From: an uncultured Bacteroidia bacterium
GTDB lineage: Bacteria > Bacteroidota > Bacteroidia > Bacteroidales > F082
Direction of reading: 5' to 3'
Length of the DNA stretch: 55,234 nt
Assembly: GCA_902799345.1 (NCBI GenBank)
Contig: CADBZW010000026.1
Coordinates: forward strand, 1 to 55,234
The notes below the pieces were generated by a model. That model made no database searches. It was not told the origin of the DNA and saw only the letters and a program-made list of their open reading frames with translations. The position numbers were made by a program, and so were the translations under genes. Of this stretch, positions 7,767 through 15,990 are shown piece by piece; within the stretch, counting starts at the first letter, position 1; each line of letters opens with the position of its first letter.

Positions 7767-8365
7767 TGAGAAAGATTTTACTGATATTAGCCATAGCCTG
7801 TTCCTTCAACCTTTTTGGCCAATCCATCGACACGATAGCGATGCGCTCGGCCATCGAGAGGCAGTTGGTGACCTATCCCGAATCCACCTTGCAGGACATC
7901 TACAAGAGTTTCTACCAGGAGCATTTTGGTCCTGGCCATATCATCAACGACACGGCCTCGGCGCGACATTATCTGATGCGTGAACTCTCGGAAATGGGTG
8001 AAACACAATCACCTTATTTTGAGCCAACGGGCAGCCAAGGCGATTACGTCCGAGTTTATCTCTCCGCCGTCGCCGACAGCTTGATTACCGTCGAGCAACT
8101 CTTGGATGCTTTTGTCAGAAGTGCCAATTCGAGGCAAGAGCCAGCAGTCAGTTGGATGGAGAAATGGGAAACCATCATCAGCATCATCCAAGCGAATAAG
8201 ATTGAATTAGAAGGTTTTGAGACCGACCTCCCCCTGCTGACCGAAGCCGCCAGAAACAACCAAGCCGTGCATCATAGCAGCCGCTATAACGAGGCGTATC
8301 ACCCGCATTACCGCATCGTGGAGCGCGGCATTTTTGAGATAGAATTAAAACCCTCTTTGAAATAG
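7766..8365 (+). CDS. Secreted protein of unknown function (199 aa)
   Basis: A short Sec signal peptide (RKILLILAIACSFNLFGQS) precedes about 180 residues rich in helices. Landmarks are YKSFYQEHFGPGHII and, near the end, HHSSRYNEAYHPHYRIV, a histidine/tyrosine-rich stretch that could bind metal. I know proteins with this layout only as conserved hypotheticals. The ATG at 7766 overlaps the flavoprotein stop (TGATG), so the two genes are coupled. The function is not inferred. Confidence 0.75.
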   Translation: MRKILLILAIACSFNLFGQSIDTIAMRSAIERQLVTYPESTLQDIYKSFYQEHFGPGHIINDTASARHYLMRELSEMGETQSPYFEPTGSQGDYVRVYLSAVADSLITVEQLLDAFVRSANSRQEPAVSWMEKWETIISIIQANKIELEGFETDLPLLTEAARNNQAVHHSSRYNEAYHPHYRIVERGIFEIELKPSLK

Positions 8366-8410
8366 TATCAAATCCATTGTCAATTATAAATTATCAATTC
8401 TCAATTTATT

Positions 8411-8974
8411 ATGAAACAACCCATTAAAGTTACAGAAGCCATTTTCCCAATGCCCGTTTTGCTCGTGGCTACCTACAACGAAGATGGCACAATCGACGTG
8501 ATGAACGCCGCCTGGGGCACCATGCTCGACCGCAACCGCGTAGCCCTCAACCTGACCGAAACCCACAAGACCGTGGAGAACATCAAACGACGCAAGGGCT
8601 TTGTTGTCCATATCGCCGATGCCGCCCATGTGGTGGAGGCCGACTATTTCGGCGTCGTGTCGGGCAAGACCGAAAAGGACAAATTCGCCAAGACTGGTCT
8701 CACCGCGACCAAATCCTCATTGGTAGACGCTCCCGTCATCAACGAATTGCCTATCGCAATGGAGTGTGAGTTCGTTGAATACCAAAGCGATGACACGGGA
8801 CTTGGCGTCATCGGAAAGGTGCTGCAGACCTCTGTCGAGGCCAGCAAGATGAAGGACGGCAAAGTAGATGTGGAAGCCCTGCAAGCCATCGCCTTCGACC
8901 CTTACACGCACGGCTATTATCAAGTCTCGAAGCGCGTTGGTGAGGCCTTCAAGGACGGCTTGAAACTAAAGTAA
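8411..8974 (+). CDS. Flavin reductase domain protein (flavoredoxin type)
   Basis: A 187-aa protein of the flavin reductase-like family (FMN-binding split barrel). Recognisable parts are the opening PMPVLLVATYNEDGTIDVMN, the NIKRRKGFVVHIAD strand and the KTGLTATKSS...APVINE segment that lines the flavin site. Flavoredoxins of this type bind FMN and take part in anaerobic electron transfer. It follows the secreted 199-aa gene by 45 A/T-rich bases and precedes the second small winged-helix gene, mirroring the peroxidase/winged-helix pair at 47-802. Confidence 0.9.
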   Translation: MKQPIKVTEAIFPMPVLLVATYNEDGTIDVMNAAWGTMLDRNRVALNLTETHKTVENIKRRKGFVVHIADAAHVVEADYFGVVSGKTEKDKFAKTGLTATKSSLVDAPVINELPIAMECEFVEYQSDDTGLGVIGKVLQTSVEASKMKDGKVDVEALQAIAFDPYTHGYYQVSKRVGEAFKDGLKLK

Positions 8975-9024
8975 GCAATTATAAACTTTAAAATAGATAC
9001 TTAATAAATAACACAAATCATACT

Positions 9025-9198
9025 ATGAAAGAGCAAGTTTTACTAGCCATGCGCGAGGCTGGCAAACCCGTTTCGGCTGGCGACGTCACCAAGGCCTTGA
9101 ACGCCGACCGCAAGGAAGTCGACAAGGCTTTCGCCGAACTGAAAAAGGAAGGTGCCATCGTGTCGCCCGTCCGCTGCAAGTGGGAGCCTGCCAAATAA
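9025..9198 (+). CDS. Small winged-helix protein (57 aa), paralogue of 623-802
   Basis: A 57-aa ORF with the same organisation as the gene at 623-802: helix EQVLLAMREAG, helix-turn-helix AGDVTKALNADRKEVDKAF, wing KKEGAIVSPVRCKWEPAK. The last 18 residues are identical between the two proteins, while the DNA differs at many synonymous positions, so the pair is old and under protein-level selection. It follows the flavin reductase by 50 bases and is followed by a hairpin terminator. It is probably a DNA-binding or protein-interaction module; targets are unknown. Confidence 0.8.
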   Translation: MKEQVLLAMREAGKPVSAGDVTKALNADRKEVDKAFAELKKEGAIVSPVRCKWEPAK

Positions 9199-9223
9199 GC
9201 CACTGGTAACGAGCCATCAGATC

Positions 9224-9262
9224 GAAGTGCATCAGATGACAAGCTGGTGCACTTCTTGTGTT
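9224..9262 (+). terminator. Hairpin terminator after the small winged-helix gene
   Basis: GAAGTGCA (9224-9231) pairs with TGCACTTC (9248-9255), followed by a T-rich tail. It ends the flavin reductase unit. Confidence 0.65.
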
Positions 9263-9278
9263 ATTTGAAGAAATCCCG

Positions 9279-9286
9279 TATCTTTG
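9279..9286 (+). promoter_or_regulatory. -7 box for the permease operon
   Basis: TATCTTTG followed by CA lies 39 bases before the permease ATG at 9326 and directly after the preceding terminator. Confidence 0.65.
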
Positions 9287-9325
9287 CAACTGGTAACAAA
9301 AACCGGTTTATAACCAAATTTTGCC

Positions 9326-10567
9326 ATGAGCCTTCAGAGTTTCTTTGCTTCGTTTCTGCACATTATCAATGAGATGAGTCCTTATTTGTTGTTGGGATTT
9401 CTCATTGCGGGGATTTTGCACGTTTTTGTGCCAAAAAACTTCTACGCCAAGTATTTGTCGCGAAACAACAGGTTTTCGGTGCTTTGGGCGGCTCTATTGG
9501 GCATCCCACTTCCCTTGTGCTCATGCGGGGTCATTCCCACAGCCATCGGATTGAAAAACGAGCGCGCCTCGAAAGGGGCCGTGGCTTCGTTCCTCATCGC
9601 GACGCCACAAACGGGCATCGATTCCATCTTGGCCACCTTTTCGCTGATGGGCTTGGGGTTTGCCATCGTGCGCCCCGTGGCGGCTTTGGTTACAGGAGTT
9701 TGTGGCGGTTTGCTGGTGAACCGTTTCGTGAAAGATGAAGAATACGACAACGCAGCGGCCACCACCTGCAGCGTAGAACACGGCAACCGAATCTGGCGCG
9801 TGTTCAAGTACGCCTATTTCGATATGATTCAGGACATTGGCCTGCGCCTCGTCATCGGTCTGCTCTTGGCCGCATTGATTAACGTGGCCGTTCCCGACGA
9901 GTTTTTCCTTACCTTCGGCAACCATCCTTTGCTGCAAATGTTGGTCATCCTCGCCATCGCCGTGCCGATGTACATCTGCTCTACGGGCAGCATCCCCGTG
10001 GCGGCGGCACTGATGATGAAAGGCTTGTCGCCAGGCGCGGCCTTGGTGATGCTGATGGCGGGTCCGGCGGTCAATTTGGCCTCCATCCTTGTGGTGAACA
10101 AATCGCTTGGGCGGCGTTTCACCACGATTTATCTGCTCACGATCATCGTCTTTTCCGTTCTCTTCGGATTGCTCATCAACGCCTTGGGCATTGGTGCCAA
10201 CCTTGTTGCGCCCGCTGCCCAAAACGTCGGTTGTTGCTCCACCACGGTGCACCATCCAAGTGTGTTCCGCAGCATTTGTTCTGTACTTTTAGTCACATTT
10301 ATCATAATCGCATTAAGTATGAAACTCTTTGACAAATTCAAGAAACAAGAGGCCGTTGAAGGCACGACGACCTACACCGTTGAGGGTATGCACTGCAACC
10401 ACTGCAAGGCTGCCGTCGAGAAAGCCGTGGGCGAAATCAAGGGCGTGACCGCAGCCGAGGTTAATCTTGGCGCAAAAACCGTGACGGTCACGGGCACTGC
10501 CACTGCCGACGAAGTTCAAAAAGCCGTCGAAAAGGCAGGTTTCGAGTTTAAGGGAGAGAACAAGTAA
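9326..10567 (+). CDS. SO_0444-type metal permease with C-terminal HMA domain
   Basis: A 413-aa inner-membrane protein. Residues 1 to about 335 are a permease of the ArsP_1/SO_0444 family (about eight membrane spans, with signatures PLPLCSCGVIP and GPAVNLASI). The last 65 residues or so are a heavy-metal-associated domain with the ligand motif GMHCNHC. Additional cysteines (NVGCCST) lie in a loop before the last span. Members of the family have been linked to copper/zinc or arsenical export. The fused HMA domain suggests a soft-metal substrate delivered from the cytosol. The radical SAM gene follows after 43 bases. The exact metal is not determined. Confidence 0.88.
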   Translation: MSLQSFFASFLHIINEMSPYLLLGFLIAGILHVFVPKNFYAKYLSRNNRFSVLWAALLGIPLPLCSCGVIPTAIGLKNERASKGAVASFLIATPQTGIDSILATFSLMGLGFAIVRPVAALVTGVCGGLLVNRFVKDEEYDNAAATTCSVEHGNRIWRVFKYAYFDMIQDIGLRLVIGLLLAALINVAVPDEFFLTFGNHPLLQMLVILAIAVPMYICSTGSIPVAAALMMKGLSPGAALVMLMAGPAVNLASILVVNKSLGRRFTTIYLLTIIVFSVLFGLLINALGIGANLVAPAAQNVGCCSTTVHHPSVFRSICSVLLVTFIIIALSMKLFDKFKKQEAVEGTTTYTVEGMHCNHCKAAVEKAVGEIKGVTAAEVNLGAKTVTVTGTATADEVQKAVEKAGFEFKGENK

Positions 10568-10610
10568 ATGGAATAAAACACATTGAACAGCGCCAAAAAC
10601 AAGAAGCAGC

Positions 10611-11516
10611 ATGGTGAAGATACAAGAGATTGAAGTAAAGTCGGTGATGACGAAGTCAAACCTGCCGGTGGCCGACTTCTCGGTGAATCCATACGTGGGT
10701 TGTCTGCACGGCTGCAAGTACTGCTACGCCTCGTTCATGAAGCGGTTTACGAATCATCCGGAGCCGTGGGGCGAGTTCATCGACGTGAAGTACTGGCCAG
10801 AAATCAAGAATGCCAAGCGGTATGCGGGCAAGGAAGCCTTCTTCGGCTCCGTGACCGACTGCTACCAGCCACATGAGGCCAAATACAAGCGGACACGCGC
10901 CCTGCTGGAACAGCTACAAGACAGTGGCATCAGCGTGAGCATCGCCACGAAATCGGACCTCGTGTTGCGCGACCTCGACCTCATCAAGACCTTCCCCCAT
11001 GCCCGTGTGTCGTGGAGTATCAACACGCTCGACGAGTCGTTTCGCCGCGAGATGGACGTGGCCGTCAGCATCGAACGCCGACTGGAGGCCATGCGTCAGT
11101 TCTACGAGGCAGGCGTTGAGACCACCTGCTTCATTTCTCCGATATTTCCTGGCATCACCGACGTGGAGGCCATCATCGAACGGGCCAAGGGCTTCTGCAA
11201 TTTAGTGTGGCTCGAGAACCTGAACCTGCGGGGCGACTACAAGGGAAAGATTCTCGCCTGGATTCACGAAAACCACCCCGAACTGGACCAGCTCTACCAC
11301 GACATCTATACCCGCAAAGACCGCTCCTACTGGATGCAGCTCGATATGCAGATGCGAGCCTTCTGCAAGGCAGAGGGGCTTCCCTACGTCCGCAACGATG
11401 ACTCCGTACGCTCTAAGCATGGCCAGCCACCCGTGGTGGTCAACTATTTCTACCATGAAGAAATTATCCCATCGGCCAGGAAGGAACAACTGAGGCAAAC
11501 GAGGACATGTTGTTAG
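10611..11516 (+). CDS. Radical SAM protein of the SPL-like family
   Basis: A 301-aa radical SAM enzyme. The [4Fe-4S] motif is C31-x3-C35-x2-C38 (GCLHGCKYCY). The following FFGSVTDCYQPHEAKYKRTRALLE stretch and the C-terminal layout match the group annotated as spore-photoproduct-lyase-like, which is widespread outside spore formers and has no settled function. The C-terminus carries two adjacent cysteines (RTCC). It sits between the metal permease and the exported amidohydrolase on the same strand. Co-transcription with the permease is likely. I do not infer a substrate. Confidence 0.85.
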   Translation: MVKIQEIEVKSVMTKSNLPVADFSVNPYVGCLHGCKYCYASFMKRFTNHPEPWGEFIDVKYWPEIKNAKRYAGKEAFFGSVTDCYQPHEAKYKRTRALLEQLQDSGISVSIATKSDLVLRDLDLIKTFPHARVSWSINTLDESFRREMDVAVSIERRLEAMRQFYEAGVETTCFISPIFPGITDVEAIIERAKGFCNLVWLENLNLRGDYKGKILAWIHENHPELDQLYHDIYTRKDRSYWMQLDMQMRAFCKAEGLPYVRNDDSVRSKHGQPPVVVNYFYHEEIIPSARKEQLRQTRTCC

Positions 11517-11582
11517 CGTTTTCACCGTCACAATGTGTCTTTTGATTTCCATGCATTATTTCGAAACAATCAAGAACCGAAA

Positions 11583-12911
11583 ATGAAGAAAAGCATCATA
11601 ACACTTTTGATCATGGCCTTCTCAGCAATCCAATCCATCGCCCAAATCGACCTCCACAGCCATGCCATCACGAAGGACTACATTGATTATATCAAGGCCA
11701 ACGGGGCGGAGATGGACGAAGGCTTCCCTATTCCCGCTTGGAGCGTGGAGAAGCACTTAGCTTTCATGGATGAGGCTGGCATCCAGACCGCTGTGCTGAC
11801 CATGCCTGCGCCACAGCCTTGGTTTGGCGACGCGGAGGCTTCGGCAGCGGTTTGCCGTAGCTACAACGAGGAATGCGCCGCACTCAAGGCACGCTATCCC
11901 GGACGTTTCATGTTTTGTGCAGCCTTGCCCTTGCCCGACGTGAACGCCGCCTTGCGAGAAGCAAAATACGCCTTGGAGGTTTTGGGTGCCGAAGGCATCA
12001 AACTGGCGACCAACAGCTACGGCCAATACCTCGGCGACCCCGTTTTGGACACGCTGATGGCCTACCTCGACACGAAAAACGCCGTCGTCATCCTGCATCC
12101 GCACAAGCCCTCGGCGGTCAATGAGCAACTGATTGCCGACGTGCCGTTGGCCAGTTATGAATACTTGGCTGAGACCACGCGCACGGTGCTTAACATGGTA
12201 GCCCACAATGTGTTGGTGCGCTATCCACATCTGAGAGTCGTTGTGCCGCATTGCGGCTCGTTACTGCCTAACGCTTTGCCCCGTTTCCGTTCCCTCCTGC
12301 CCGTGATGGTGAAACAAGGCATGATGCAGCCTGTGGATGTCGACGCCAACCTGTCACGGCTCTATTACGACCTTGCAGGCGCGCCCACCGATGAAGTTCT
12401 CGACGCCCTACTGACCATCACCACGTCCGACCACATCCTCTATGGCAGCGACTATCCGTATGTGGCCGAACCCGTACTCATCAGCGGGAAGCAGGCCTTG
12501 GAGAACCGCCTTGCCTCGCACGGGTTGAATCCGCAAGATGTATTCACAGACAACGCCCGACGTCTTTTTGGCGAGAGCCTGCCATTGCGACAATACGGGG
12601 AACGCATCGTCCGCCTCGCCGAAATCGAAGTGGAGCCTTCGATGCTCGAGGATTATCTTGCCTTCGCGAAGGAAGTAGGGGAGACCTCGACGAAAGTGGA
12701 GCCTGGCGTGCTGACCCTTTTCTCGATGCAGGCCAAGGAAGACCCCTGCAAAATCTACATTCTCGAAATCTACGCTAACCAAGCGGCCTACCAAAGCCAC
12801 ATCCAGACCGCGCACTTCAGGAAATACAAGGAAGGCACGGCCAAGATGGTGAAGTCGCTGAAGCTAATTGACACCATGCCACTGGTGGGGACGGGGAACA
12901 TGGTCAAATAG
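11583..12911 (+). CDS. Exported amidohydrolase fused to an antibiotic-biosynthesis-monooxygenase (ABM) domain
   Basis: A 442-aa protein. Residues 1-20 form a signal peptide (ending SIAQ). The next 320 or so are an amidohydrolase-2/ACMSD-like TIM barrel with metal-binding HSH near the start, LHPHKP in the middle and GSDYPY near the end. Residues from about 345 form an ABM-type ferredoxin-like domain (CKIYILEIYANQAAYQSH, KSLKLIDTMPL), as in YgiN-like quinol monooxygenases. The combination in one exported polypeptide is unusual and suggests metabolism of small aromatic or quinone compounds in the periplasm. The frame is open from 11535, but the signal peptide fixes the start at 11583. It is convergent with an AraC gene. 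Confidence 0.85.
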   Translation: MKKSIITLLIMAFSAIQSIAQIDLHSHAITKDYIDYIKANGAEMDEGFPIPAWSVEKHLAFMDEAGIQTAVLTMPAPQPWFGDAEASAAVCRSYNEECAALKARYPGRFMFCAALPLPDVNAALREAKYALEVLGAEGIKLATNSYGQYLGDPVLDTLMAYLDTKNAVVILHPHKPSAVNEQLIADVPLASYEYLAETTRTVLNMVAHNVLVRYPHLRVVVPHCGSLLPNALPRFRSLLPVMVKQGMMQPVDVDANLSRLYYDLAGAPTDEVLDALLTITTSDHILYGSDYPYVAEPVLISGKQALENRLASHGLNPQDVFTDNARRLFGESLPLRQYGERIVRLAEIEVEPSMLEDYLAFAKEVGETSTKVEPGVLTLFSMQAKEDPCKIYILEIYANQAAYQSHIQTAHFRKYKEGTAKMVKSLKLIDTMPLVGTGNMVK

Positions 12912-12919
12912 TAAAGATG

Positions 12920-12960
12920 ATCTGCAATTCGGGCAAAGCTTTGGTTTGCGGATTTTTCTT
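12920..12960. terminator. Terminator of the recurrent ATCCGCAA...TTGCGGAT family
   Basis: ATCTGCAA pairs with TTTGCGGAT around a loop reading TTCGGGCAAAGCTTTGG, followed by TTTTTCTTT. It separates the convergent amidohydrolase and AraC genes. It is one of at least six related hairpins in the window. Confidence 0.8.
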
Positions 12961-12964
12961 TATA

Positions 12965-13840
12965 TCACGACTGTGTCCTTATATACGATTCGCTTCGGAA
13001 CTCGAGAGGCGATTTTCCAAGGTGCTTTTTGGTGTATTTGCAAAAGAAGCTGACATCGGGGAAGTGAAGCTTGAAAGCGATCTCTTTTACGCTCAACTCC
13101 GTCTGGCTGAGATAATAACTGATGTTGCGAACGGTTGCTTCAGTGATCAGGTCCATCGCGGTACGTCCGCTCTTCGCTTTGCAGACGGCACTTAAATATT
13201 TCGGAGAGACCCGTAGTTGCTCGGCAAAGGCCCGGACGCTTCTGTAGGTGTTGTCGGGACGGCCAAGCAAGGTGACAAACTCTTTGAGAAGCTGGTCCTT
13301 CCGTGAATTCTCGGCAACAGGCGCATCAGCAGGGGCAAAGTCTTCGGGCATCAATCCGCTTACTTCATGCAACACCTCAACAGCTAAAGATTGGGCAGTG
13401 AGCTTGATGATGCGTTGCCGATAGAGGTTGTTGTCGTCCTCCATATAGGTGGTCATCAAGTTGAAGTAGGCCTGAAAAAGCTTGTTTTGGTATTTCGAGA
13501 GATGAACGACGGGGTTTTGGATGATGTAGTTAAATTTTTGCCACCAATGTGAATCAAGATGCAACACGCTTGTCAACATGTCGTCAAAAAGCTGTTCACT
13601 AGCGCAGATGATCTTGCTTTGGAGGTCGGGACTGCGCATATAAAGTCCAACCAGGTTACGCGGCGTACACAAGATAAGGTCGCCATGTCTGGCCTGATAT
13701 TGTTGGCCGTTAATGGAAAATTGGATGACGCCCTTCTCGCAATACATGGCAAGAATATAACCCGATATTAAAGTTTCCTTGGAAGGAGTAATCTCATCGG
13801 GATTGTCGGTGATAATCAAGTCGGCGAATTGCTTTAGCAT
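12965..13840 (-). CDS. AraC-family transcriptional regulator
   Basis: A 291-aa regulator: an N-terminal cupin-like sensing half (FSINGQQYQARHGDLILC) and a C-terminal double helix-turn-helix (AEQLRVSPKYLSAVCK and IAFKLHFPDVSFFCKYTKKHLGKSP). It faces the CDP-alcohol transferase operon across 174 bases and ends against the amidohydrolase, so either is a plausible target. A GGAAAT/ATTTCC inverted repeat at 13888-13905 in the divergent region is a possible binding site. Confidence 0.92.
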   Translation of the reverse strand: MLKQFADLIITDNPDEITPSKETLISGYILAMYCEKGVIQFSINGQQYQARHGDLILCTPRNLVGLYMRSPDLQSKIICASEQLFDDMLTSVLHLDSHWWQKFNYIIQNPVVHLSKYQNKLFQAYFNLMTTYMEDDNNLYRQRIIKLTAQSLAVEVLHEVSGLMPEDFAPADAPVAENSRKDQLLKEFVTLLGRPDNTYRSVRAFAEQLRVSPKYLSAVCKAKSGRTAMDLITEATVRNISYYLSQTELSVKEIAFKLHFPDVSFFCKYTKKHLGKSPLEFRSESYIRTQS

Positions 13841-13989
13841 CTTGGTTGTTTTAAACGGTGCAAAATAACAACCTATTTCTGAAATATGGAAATGTTTTTA
13901 TTTCCTTTTCTGTGTTCCATTTGTCTCCAATTGGAAAAATCGACAATAAATTATTCCGTTTTGACAGTGTTCGTCACCATTAGATAGTC

Positions 13990-13997
13990 TATTTTTG
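13990..13997 (+). promoter_or_regulatory. -7 box for the lipid operon
   Basis: TATTTTTG followed by CAG lies 17 bases before the ATG at 14015. Confidence 0.65.
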
Positions 13998-14014
13998 CAG
14001 CGAAAATAACCATC

Positions 14015-14731
14015 ATGATGGAAGAAAACCAGAAAAAAGAACAATCTGTGAGGATTCAAACCTCACTGCTGAATGGGTTGGAGAAAAAGGCCTTGGTTTG
14101 GCTGGCCGAGCGGCAACCCAAGTGGGCCGGTTCGGACATGCTGACCTTTGTGGGGTCTATCGGCGCAGTTGTCATTGCCTTGGGTTTTGCGCTGTCGAAC
14201 ATTAGCGTGTATTTCCTTTGGCTGACCATAGCGGGATTTGTCATCAATTGGTATGGCGACTCATTGGACGGCACATTAGCTAGGGTCAGGAAGCAACAGC
14301 GGCCCGTCTATGGCTTCTATATCGACCACACGGTTGATGCCATCAACGAAGCGTTCATGTTCTTGGGCGCGGGCATGTCGCCTTTCATGCGGTTCGACAT
14401 CGCGTGTGTGCTTCTGGTGGTCTATCTTATGCTGACCCTCAACGTGTCGATGAACGCGCATCTGAAAGGCGAATTCCGGTTGACATACGCGAAGCTTGGC
14501 CCTACCGAGTTCCGGCTGATTTGCATCATCGCATGCCTCATCCTGATGTTTGCTCAGGGCCTGCGCGAAATCGTTATTGAGATGCCTTGGTTCGGCGGGG
14601 TGCTTTCTTTGGGCTTGCTTGACATCATCGGCGTGGTCATTTTGCTCGCTTTGGTCGTCATCTACCTTGTCACCATCATCCAAGACGCACGCTATTACGC
14701 CAAAATCGACCCGAAACACAAGAATGGATAA
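14015..14731 (+). CDS. CDP-alcohol phosphatidyltransferase family membrane protein
   Basis: A 238-aa integral membrane protein with the CDP-alcohol transferase signature: GDSLDGTLAR, then GFYIDHTVD, giving the aspartates that bind the metal and CDP. By my count nine residues separate AR from G, one more than the published pattern allows, so the enzyme is a variant. The family moves phosphatidyl groups from CDP-diacylglycerol to an alcohol such as inositol phosphate, glycerol phosphate or serine. It heads an operon with a GtrA-like protein, an acyltransferase, a GNAT enzyme and a patatin, so a special membrane lipid is the likely product. The alcohol acceptor cannot be told. A second ATG at 14018 is an alternative start. 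Confidence 0.85.
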   Translation: MMEENQKKEQSVRIQTSLLNGLEKKALVWLAERQPKWAGSDMLTFVGSIGAVVIALGFALSNISVYFLWLTIAGFVINWYGDSLDGTLARVRKQQRPVYGFYIDHTVDAINEAFMFLGAGMSPFMRFDIACVLLVVYLMLTLNVSMNAHLKGEFRLTYAKLGPTEFRLICIIACLILMFAQGLREIVIEMPWFGGVLSLGLLDIIGVVILLALVVIYLVTIIQDARYYAKIDPKHKNG

Positions 14732-15161
14732 GCTGAAAGAACTAATAGTGAAGCGTTTACCGAAGTTCTTTGCCGGAAACCTTTTTGGGACGGCCATTGA
14801 CACTTTGGTGTTGTGGCTGTTCTCCCATCTCGTTTTTCATGACTATGTGGGGCAGGTCATCGTCTCGCCAATCATATCGTTCGAATGTGCGGTGATGGCA
14901 AATTTCGTCTTTTCATATTATGTGACTTGGAAGGATCGTATCAGCCAGCTTTCATCACGGTCGTTCTTCAGGCATTACTTGGGCTACAACGCTTCATGCA
15001 CAGGAACATTCCTTTTGAAATTGGGCATTTTGATGCTGATCCAATGGCTGACGAAATGGGACGTGGTGATTTGCAACCTTTTGGCGTTGTGCGTTTCGGG
15101 CGTGGTGAATTTCTTGATGGATAATTTCGTTGTTTTCAAAAAGAAAGCGGAGGAAGTCTGA
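14724..15161 (+). CDS. GtrA-like membrane protein
   Basis: A 145-aa protein with four hydrophobic spans in GtrA-like order (FFAGNLFGTAIDTLVLWLF at the start, NFLMDNFVVFKK at the end). Family members help move polyprenyl-linked sugars or other lipid intermediates across the membrane. The ATG at 14724 overlaps the end of the transferase gene by eight bases. An upstream extension to 14550 exists only because the frame is open inside that gene. Its last base is shared with the start of the acyltransferase gene. Confidence 0.8.
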   Translation: MDKLKELIVKRLPKFFAGNLFGTAIDTLVLWLFSHLVFHDYVGQVIVSPIISFECAVMANFVFSYYVTWKDRISQLSSRSFFRHYLGYNASCTGTFLLKLGILMLIQWLTKWDVVICNLLALCVSGVVNFLMDNFVVFKKKAEEV

Positions 15162-15985
15162 TGCCACTAATCACGATGAAAGAAATAGAGGGCCTTTCGC
15201 CTATATTCAAGGGCGAGAAAGGCAACAAAACGGCCAAGAGGCTCATGCGGCTGATGGGTATCGACCGCTTGGCGGAGCATTATGAGAAGTTCGAACACTT
15301 GTCGGGACCCGATTTCGTAGCTGCCTTCCTTAAAGATGTCGGCGTGGAATATCAAGTGGAGGGTATTGAAAACCTGCTTTCATTGACCGATGGGCCTTTC
15401 ATCACGGTCAGCAACCATCCCTACGGCGCCTTGGACGGTTTGATTCTCCTTGATCTGGTCGGCCACGCCCGTTCCGATTTCAAAGTGATGGCCAACAAGT
15501 TCCTCTCCATGGTGAAAACCATTAAGGACAGTTTCATTAGCGTGGTGCCGCTTACCGACGACTCGAAAGGTGTGTCGGTCGACAGCATCCGTGGCGTTCG
15601 CTCAGCTATTTCCCAATTGAATGACGGTCATCCCTTGGGCTTGTTCCCCGCAGGTGCTGTCTCCAATTTCCATTGGAACGATTTCAGGATCTACGACCGC
15701 GAGTGGCAGGCATCGGCATTACGCCTCATACAGAAGATGAAAGTGCCCGTGCTTCCCATCCGTTTCTTTGACCACAATTCCACTTTCTTTTATTTCTTGG
15801 GATTGTTGGGATGGAAAGTCCGTTCGATGCGGCTTCCCAAAGAGATACTGAATAAGGCTGGTCGCGAAATTCGGGTGGGAATCGGCCCCGTTATCAGCGT
15901 AGAGGAGCAACAGGAATGCGCAAACTGGAAAGACCTTGGGATTAAATTGAGAGAAGCCGTCTATGGCATGGACAAAAAAATGTGA
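15161..15985 (+). CDS. Lysophospholipid-type acyltransferase (PlsC/hemolysin-like)
   Basis: A 274-aa acyltransferase. The catalytic block is NHPYGALDG, the variant with five residues between His and Asp seen in GlsA/hemolysin-like O-acyltransferases of Bacteroidales, followed by LGLFPAGAVS, which corresponds to the acceptor-binding FPEG block. It begins one base before the GtrA stop and nearly touches the GNAT gene, so all are translated together. In Bacteroides an enzyme of this shape paired with a GNAT makes glycine lipids. That this pair does the same is a guess. Confidence 0.82.
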   Translation: MPLITMKEIEGLSPIFKGEKGNKTAKRLMRLMGIDRLAEHYEKFEHLSGPDFVAAFLKDVGVEYQVEGIENLLSLTDGPFITVSNHPYGALDGLILLDLVGHARSDFKVMANKFLSMVKTIKDSFISVVPLTDDSKGVSVDSIRGVRSAISQLNDGHPLGLFPAGAVSNFHWNDFRIYDREWQASALRLIQKMKVPVLPIRFFDHNSTFFYFLGLLGWKVRSMRLPKEILNKAGREIRVGIGPVISVEEQQECANWKDLGIKLREAVYGMDKKM

Positions 15986-15990
15986 AGAAT

